From positions 46,250,689-46,314,688 of the forward strand of contig NC_030381.2 of assembly GCF_001625215.2 (NCBI RefSeq): a stretch of 64,000 bases of DNA, written 5' to 3'. Position numbers and translations under genes: made by a program. The DNA comes from Daucus carota subsp. sativus (lineage: Eukaryota > Streptophyta > Magnoliopsida > Apiales > Apiaceae). Below, in pieces: positions 58,808-64,000 of the stretch. The stretch's first letter is position 1, and each line of letters begins with the position of its first letter. The notes under the pieces are model-generated. The model worked only from the letters and a program-made list of their open reading frames with translations, searched no databases and had not been told where the DNA came from.

Positions 58808-60219
58808 CTGCACATCACAACTGACATTGGTCAAAAATTAATTTACATACCAGATATCATATCTTGTGCTACGCACACTCGCAAACTAAGCAGATAACGT
58901 TATAGACGGATAAAAAAGAAAACACGCAAATATAAATACATAAGAACTTTAATAGGAGACACAAGAATCAGTCACCAGATTGCAGAGAGGAATCCAAACT
59001 AAAATAGCAGACCTCCAGCCATGGTATAACCCATCAGAGTCAGAAATATTGTTCCGCTGCGCAACAGACATCATTTAATCAAAACACTGTATAACAAACA
59101 TATATATAGATTTAAGCACGAAAGATCTTTACCTGACCCATTACACAGAGGACTCGTTTGTAAAGGAGAAATAATGGAGAAAAAGCTTCAACGGAGAACG
59201 GTAAGGCTGTGTCATACCCAGTATTTGTTATACCTGCCGACATGCCGAGAATGACTGATTGGAAACATCAGACAAAGGAGTTCTACCATGCTTGCTGTCG
59301 GAACAGTGACCACAAGCAGCTGCAAGACCGGTGCCTGTATGATATAGGAACATGAACATCGTTGCAGACGAAAAATAATGCAGGCAAATGAATACACAAA
59401 AACTTTAACAGGCAGCTTTAGAAACACTCACCAGAGTGCAGAGAGGAATCCAAACTAAAATCAGCAGACCTCCAACCATGGTAAAACCCATCAGAATCAG
59501 ATATATTGTTATGCTGCGGAAACAGAGTTCATTTGATAAAAGCACCGTGCAAACAAAATTTTGTGTGAATAAAACTTACTTCGTCAACATTTGATAAAAT
59601 ATCGTTTGAGATCACATGAGCAGGACTTATTTCGTCAACAATCACAGAATCAGTTACAGATCTTGTAAGCATGGGCGTTGACAAACCTCTGTTTGAGGAA
59701 TCATATCGTCCTTTTTGAGCTTACGTGCAAATCATTAGACATGAATTAGACATAAATGGAAAAATGAGTTAATATAAATGACATAGGGACAGTTAAATAC
59801 CTGACTTAGTTGTAGAACGACAATAAAAAGGACTGTTTTCATCAGAGAAAATACGCCCAGTATCTTTACCATGCTTGTCGCCGGAACAGTGGCCACGGGT
59901 AGCTGCAAGCCCGGTGTGGTCAACTTGAAGCAAATGTACGACGCTGCCTGTATAATATAGAAGAATGGACATCTTTGAAAACTAAAAACAGAACATGCAA
60001 ATGAATAAACAAAAGCCTAAAGTACCAGCTTTAAAAAAACTCACCAGATGGCATAGATGAATGAAAACTAAAATCAGGAGACCTCCAACCATGATCCAAC
60101 CCATCAAAATCAGAATCAGACATATTGTTAGGCTGCGAAAGAAAAGTTAATTGGATAAAATAACAGTAGAAAATAAATTTAGCAGAGATTTGCATACGAT
60201 GAATCTTTACCCGACCCAT
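58682..60219 (-). CDS. Predicted chimeric gene: repeated exon units joined to an ISWI exon, about 257 aa
   Basis: Exons 60211..60219, 60045..60132, 59801..59947, 59580..59719, 59432..59513, 59234..59334, 58976..59056, then ISWI exon 58682..58807. Phases agree at each junction. Exon type 1 ([20 protein letters not shown]) occurs three times, ending at HSSMPSG, DSSLHSG and, in a shifted frame, VWIPLCNL. Exon type 2 ([18 protein letters not shown] / [18 protein letters not shown]) occurs twice. The ATG exon is also duplicated (MGQ at 59133..59141). A single-base loss in the third type-1 exon makes its donor phase 0, which fits the ISWI exon in frame; TAG at 58682 then ends the protein. The source of the repeated exons is unknown to me. 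A promoter-like, CT-rich leader lies at 60220-60470. Expression is unproven. Confidence 0.5.
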
Positions 60220-61336
60220 TGTAAATTACAGTCGCTTGTTAATAACAAAATGGCGGAGGAAGCTCGGGGATAAAGCAGACAGAGATTATGGGGGAAAACA
60301 GAACAAAAGCAGAGTAGAGAAATGGAGAGATGGATCGGGAGCGAGTAGAAGAACAATAATAGAGCACTGAAATTTGAATTTTCAAAATGAAAGATAAATT
60401 TAAAAGAGGAGGAAAAAGGGGGCCGCATAAGTCAACTGCTGCAGGGGAAGTAATGATCAATGGCAAGTTTTGTAAATAAGAGGCCCGCGAAGGACAACCA
60501 TAGTAAAAGTGACTCGCATTTGCCTTCAGGATTTATATTCTATAGATGTGTACAGAACAATAAAAAAGACACGACACGAACCTGACCCGCAATCCGATTT
60601 ATCACAAAATCTGAAAGTGATCCGAAAATTACTTGATAGACCCGAAATTAGAATTTTAAGTGATTTTTACTTGATCCGGAATCATTTCGATTGCTGACAT
60701 GAACACGACCTGTTATTCGAAATCGCCGTCCCAGCTCTGTGTATCAAATTCAAGTCTACGCTAGTAAGCATGCAGGATTGACTCTATGCTTTTATGCAAA
60801 CCGGTTTTCGAGTGGCAAAACTACTGGAGTATGACTAGGCTGAATCTCGAATTTTAGCTCAAATTATTGAGTCATGAACTCGAGTATAATAATTCTCTAT
60901 TGGAGGACATTTATTTTCTCTCTCGAGTTTAACCAAATAATATAGACATTCCACAAAAAACATATTAATTTAAGCCCCTTACTATATTTCCTCTCCTTCT
61001 ATCTGCAATATTTAAGATTTTAAGTTCACTAATACAAAATTGAGAAATGAACGTAATTGTTGCTTTCGTATTATCTTCCTGTGGTACAAGAGAACAATGG
61101 ACACTCGGAGAGATCTGATATTCTTCAAACACTAGCTACTGAACCAAAGCATGTACACACACGCAAATAAACACATACCAGGCCCAACCTGTATCTAATC
61201 GATTCCTGATTTTTGAATTCATACATCATTTCTCGAATCAGAGAGAATCAAACTCACAAAACAATCACGCACACTAACTTTATTTTATTTATATCCAAAA
61301 AAACCAACGAAATTTAATCATGCAACATACTAAAAT

Positions 61337-62088
61337 TTAATTCCTCCATTTCCTGTCTGGACCTCCCGCACGGCTACCATACCTCGGAGACCCGGTATCA
61401 TATCCACGCCCACCACCTCCACCATATGGTCCGCTGTCACGACGACCATAACCGCCTCCACCTCCTTCCCGTCTTCCACCACTATGACGGAAACCTCCTC
61501 CACCTCCACCTCCATTTGCCCTCGACTGAGCCTCATTCACCGTAATGTTGCGTCCATCTAGACTCTGCCCATTCATTCCCTCAATCGCTTCTCGTAATGC
61601 ATGCTCTTCTCTGAACGTCACAAATCCGAATCCCCTCGATCTCCCGGTCTCGCGATCATTCACAATCTATCAAATAAAAAACATACAATATCAAATTAAA
61701 CTTAAAAAAAATATGAAGCACATGATGATCAATTAGATATCAGCTTATCAAATTTGCAAGATTAGTGGCTGAGAAATTACATATAATAAACATAATTAAA
61801 AAGGCATAACCGATCTTAACGTACCAGAGGAGAGGATGAGGATGAGTAAAAGTAACAAAAAGAGAGCTAGAGAGTATGATGATAACAGAAACAAAAGCAG
61901 AACAGGTAACAAATGATCAAGATCACTAGTAACAAATAACACATCAGACTGCGCTAGCTGCCCCCGTCACCGACCTTCGAATCCACGACTTCTCCGAACT
62001 GAGAGAACGCGTTGCCCAGAGTCCTGTCAGTAGTGGCCCATGCCAGTCCTCCCACAAAGCATCGAAACTCTACATCTGCAGCTGCCAT
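61337..62088 (-). CDS. Glycine-rich RNA-binding protein, 147 aa, two exons
   Basis: Exons 61975..62088 and 61337..61666. The RRM ([20 protein letters not shown], then [20 protein letters not shown]) has intact RNP2 and RNP1; the C-terminus is Gly/Arg-rich ([20 protein letters not shown]) and ends GGPDRKWRN, less glycine-pure than the paralogue at 55803-56434. The intron (308 bp) sits at the same RRM position. Likely an RNA chaperone of the class IV GRP group. The two GRP genes are about 5 kb apart on the same strand, consistent with tandem duplication later separated by the Helitron-like insert. The promoter has only a weak TATTTAA near 62181. Confidence 0.95.
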
Positions 62089-62981
62089 TGTCACGATGGG
62101 ATTAATATTATTAATTTATATTTAAAGAGTTAAAATTTAGTGGGAGAAAGCAATGAAGAGAGGAGAGCTGAATGGAGGGGTTAAATAGGTGAATCAGCCT
62201 AGTTTTAGTGATGATTCATTGACCCAGTTTTGTTGTTTGTCCATTCTTTGCGCTCTGTTCTTGCGCTGCTACTACCGAGTTTCACTCTATTTTGTTGCAA
62301 CTCAAACTCAACTAATTTCTAGCTTTTCCTCTACGTTTCCTAATTTTGCGTTTTCATTTTAATGGTTCAAAATCAATTAGAATTATAAATCAAGAGATGC
62401 AAAACAAACCTATTTATTTATCCCATCGATCAACTTGCTCTGTCACTTAAAAATTGTATGCCCCTGCTAATAATTAGACATTAAAAGATCGTGATCCGTC
62501 TTCGTTTTAGAGAATGTTCATGATCATAAGAAGCATATTGTTATAAATAACATATACAAGAAGTTCTTGTCTAATGTCCTCACGAGGACTGAAATTATAA
62601 GAGGATTCAAACAACATGACGTACACCATAATTGATCATATCCAAATTCAAAAGCACAGTGATAGAGATATGCGTACAACTGAAGAACAGATTGTAGCTG
62701 ATCTGTTAAGTAAGTGCAGGATTTTACAAAGTCATAGTATATTCAAGCACAATCACTTCCGTCCATATGTTGCGGTTAAAACCCGTGGTAACAAAACATG
62801 TTAAAACATCAGTTACTGTTGTGGGATGGATCTTTAAACAGTTCAATTATTTTTCGTTCTCATATTAAGGTTTGTAAGCAAGTCCAATCCGATGTCAAAA
62901 GAGGTGCAGCACCAAATGTAAATATTTAACAGAACATTGTCACTTAGGGCTATTGCTTCCAGTCTATTCTGAATAATTAGA

Positions 62982-63164
62982 CAAGGAATCACTGCTGCAT
63001 GCCCCTAATGAACTGCTTATTTTTTTTGACGGAATGAACTGCTTATTTTAAATGACTGGAATACTGATTCTTTTATTCTGATCGCTCTATTCAAGGAATC
63101 ACTGCTGCATGCCCCTAATGAACTGCTTATTTTAAATGACTGGAATACTCTGATCGCTCTATTG
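62982..63164. repeat. Two tandem copies of a 110-bp unit
   Basis: Both copies begin CAAGGAATCACTGCTGCATG (62982 and 63092) and include CCCCTAATGAACTGC, AAATGACTGGAATACT and TGATCGCTCTATT. The first also contains an extra internal copy of GAATGAACTGCTTATTTT. The unit lies just downstream of the bL27 gene on its transcribed strand. Confidence 0.85.
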
Positions 63165-63304
63165 AGACAATAATCTGTTAAACAAAGAAATCAGATCAGA
63201 AGTCCCATTGTCTTCACAAAAAACGTAAAATGCAATATCTCATGTTCATGAGATGAATAAATTCTGTGTACAAAACATTGTCATGCTATGCTACTGCAAG
63301 AGAA

Positions 63305-64000
63305 TTAAACACTCGTCTCCAGTTGCGAAACTGCAGCATTTGAGTAGATAGGGTGAAGCATATGACCTTCCTTGGGCTCAACATGCACCCATTTGCGTCC
63401 ACTAAGCTTATGGTGTTCAAACTTGACATTACCTTCTTTTAAAGCAAATAGAGTGTGGTCTTTGCCGATCCCAACATAATTCCCAGGGTGGAATCGGGTG
63501 CCTCTTTGACGAACAATAATGTTTCCAGGTATGACTCTCTGTTATTATATTTATCATAAAGTTAATAAATAATAATTAGACTCAATATTATTATAATACA
63601 TTGCAACAATAATTAGGTCCTTAAACAAGTACACTAGAATCAAAATTTGCTTACTTCTCCACCAAACTTCTTCACCCCAAGATTCTTGGGTTTTGAATCT
63701 CTCCCATTTTTTGTGGAACCTGCAGTTTTCTTGGAAGCCCAACGCCTCAATATCAAGTTCAAACCCCCTCCAGATGCATCTAGTTATCACAACATTAAAT
63801 TATTGACCTTTAGCATCTTCATGGTGAAGAGTAACTTAACATTATTATTTATTACCATTGATTTATTTTAATTCATTGACTGACTACTAGGAACTCAAAT
63901 CAGTACTTCATTATAAGAAAACATACCACTACCAGAACTGTAGACTGGAACTTTTGATACCAGCTCACTGAGATTCAGTCTTCTACACAGGGATGTTGCA
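63305..64000 (-). CDS. Mitochondrial ribosomal protein bL27m, N-terminal end outside window
   Basis: Exons 63927..64000 (partial), 63655..63779 and 63305..63538. The protein reads [100 protein letters not shown] and on to LETSV. The [21 protein letters not shown] block is the bL27 core next to the peptidyl-transferase centre. The Arg-rich, Ser-containing N-terminus and the C-terminal extension fit the plant mitochondrial form rather than the plastid one; the N-terminal part before RRWAS would be the targeting sequence. The start codon is just beyond base 64000. All junctions keep the frame. Confidence 0.94.

Larger units (their letters stand above)
57183..60546 (-). mobile_element. Likely non-autonomous Helitron carrying a chimeric gene, about 3.36 kb
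   Basis: The 3' end is clear: on the minus strand a 5-bp hairpin CCGGC-GGTA-GCCGG stands 11 bases before CTAG|T at 57186-57183, with a host T next to it. A matching 5' end is proposed at 60546, where the minus strand reads A|TCTATAGAATATAAATCC; TC after A fits Helitrons, but this end is less certain. No Rep/helicase sequence is present. Inside are the repeated-exon gene and ISWI exons, in the same orientation as the element, as known for gene-capturing plant Helitrons. A further GC hairpin (CTCGGC-GCC-GCCGAG) lies at 58021-58035. Confidence 0.55.

Overview
This is nuclear DNA of a flowering plant, most likely a eudicot. It is AT-rich, most genes have GT-AG introns, and the families are plant ones: bifunctional DHFR-TS, eS25, RER1, RADIALIS-like SANT/MYB, glycine-rich RNA-binding proteins, mitochondrial bL27 and DUF4408/DUF761. 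Stowaway, Tourist and Helitron elements are common. The species cannot be fixed from the sequence.

Layout. 1-6.6 kb: the 3' end of DHFR-TS (+), a foldback hairpin of about 560 bp, a DUF4408/DUF761 gene (-), a Stowaway MITE, and a complete eS25 gene (+) with telo-box and site II promoter motifs. 6.6-13.7 kb: no intact gene; a decayed SAD1/USP39 copy (A) and several MITEs. 13.7-19.2 kb: an unidentified nuclear-looking protein (-) with an internal duplication carrying two SUMO-interaction-like motifs; a 74-bp duplication doubles a likely 5'-UTR splice donor. 19.2-31.7 kb: accessory DNA with a second SAD1/USP39 relic (B), a TIR transposon inside that relic, a Helitron with both termini, and a foldback MITE. 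31.7-43.5 kb: RER1 (+), a 58-aa small protein (+), two tandem alpha/beta-hydrolase genes (-), and a conserved 89-aa plant protein (+). 44.5-54.1 kb: two diverged tandem copies of a block of about 4 kb, each holding one RADIALIS-like gene (-); only the second holds a TRIM retroelement. 55.8-62.1 kb: two glycine-rich RNA-binding protein genes (-) flank a likely Helitron that carries a chimeric gene. 63.3-64 kb: mitochondrial bL27 (-), cut by the window end.

Most unusual region: 57.2-60.5 kb. Within plausible Helitron ends, a minus-strand exon series made of repeated exon units runs into two exons of an ISWI-type chromatin remodeler. Splice phases allow an in-frame join to the first ISWI exon, giving a predicted protein of about 257 aa. 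It looks like a gene assembled by exon duplication and capture; expression is unknown.

The window is mainly a set of duplications at different scales: tandem genes (hydrolases, RADIALIS-like genes, RNA-binding proteins), paired pseudogenes, duplicated exons and duplicated splice sites, with DNA transposons interrupting one copy and not the other. The paired copies therefore serve as empty-site references for several insertions. All exon coordinates come from reading splice consensus and family similarity by eye.
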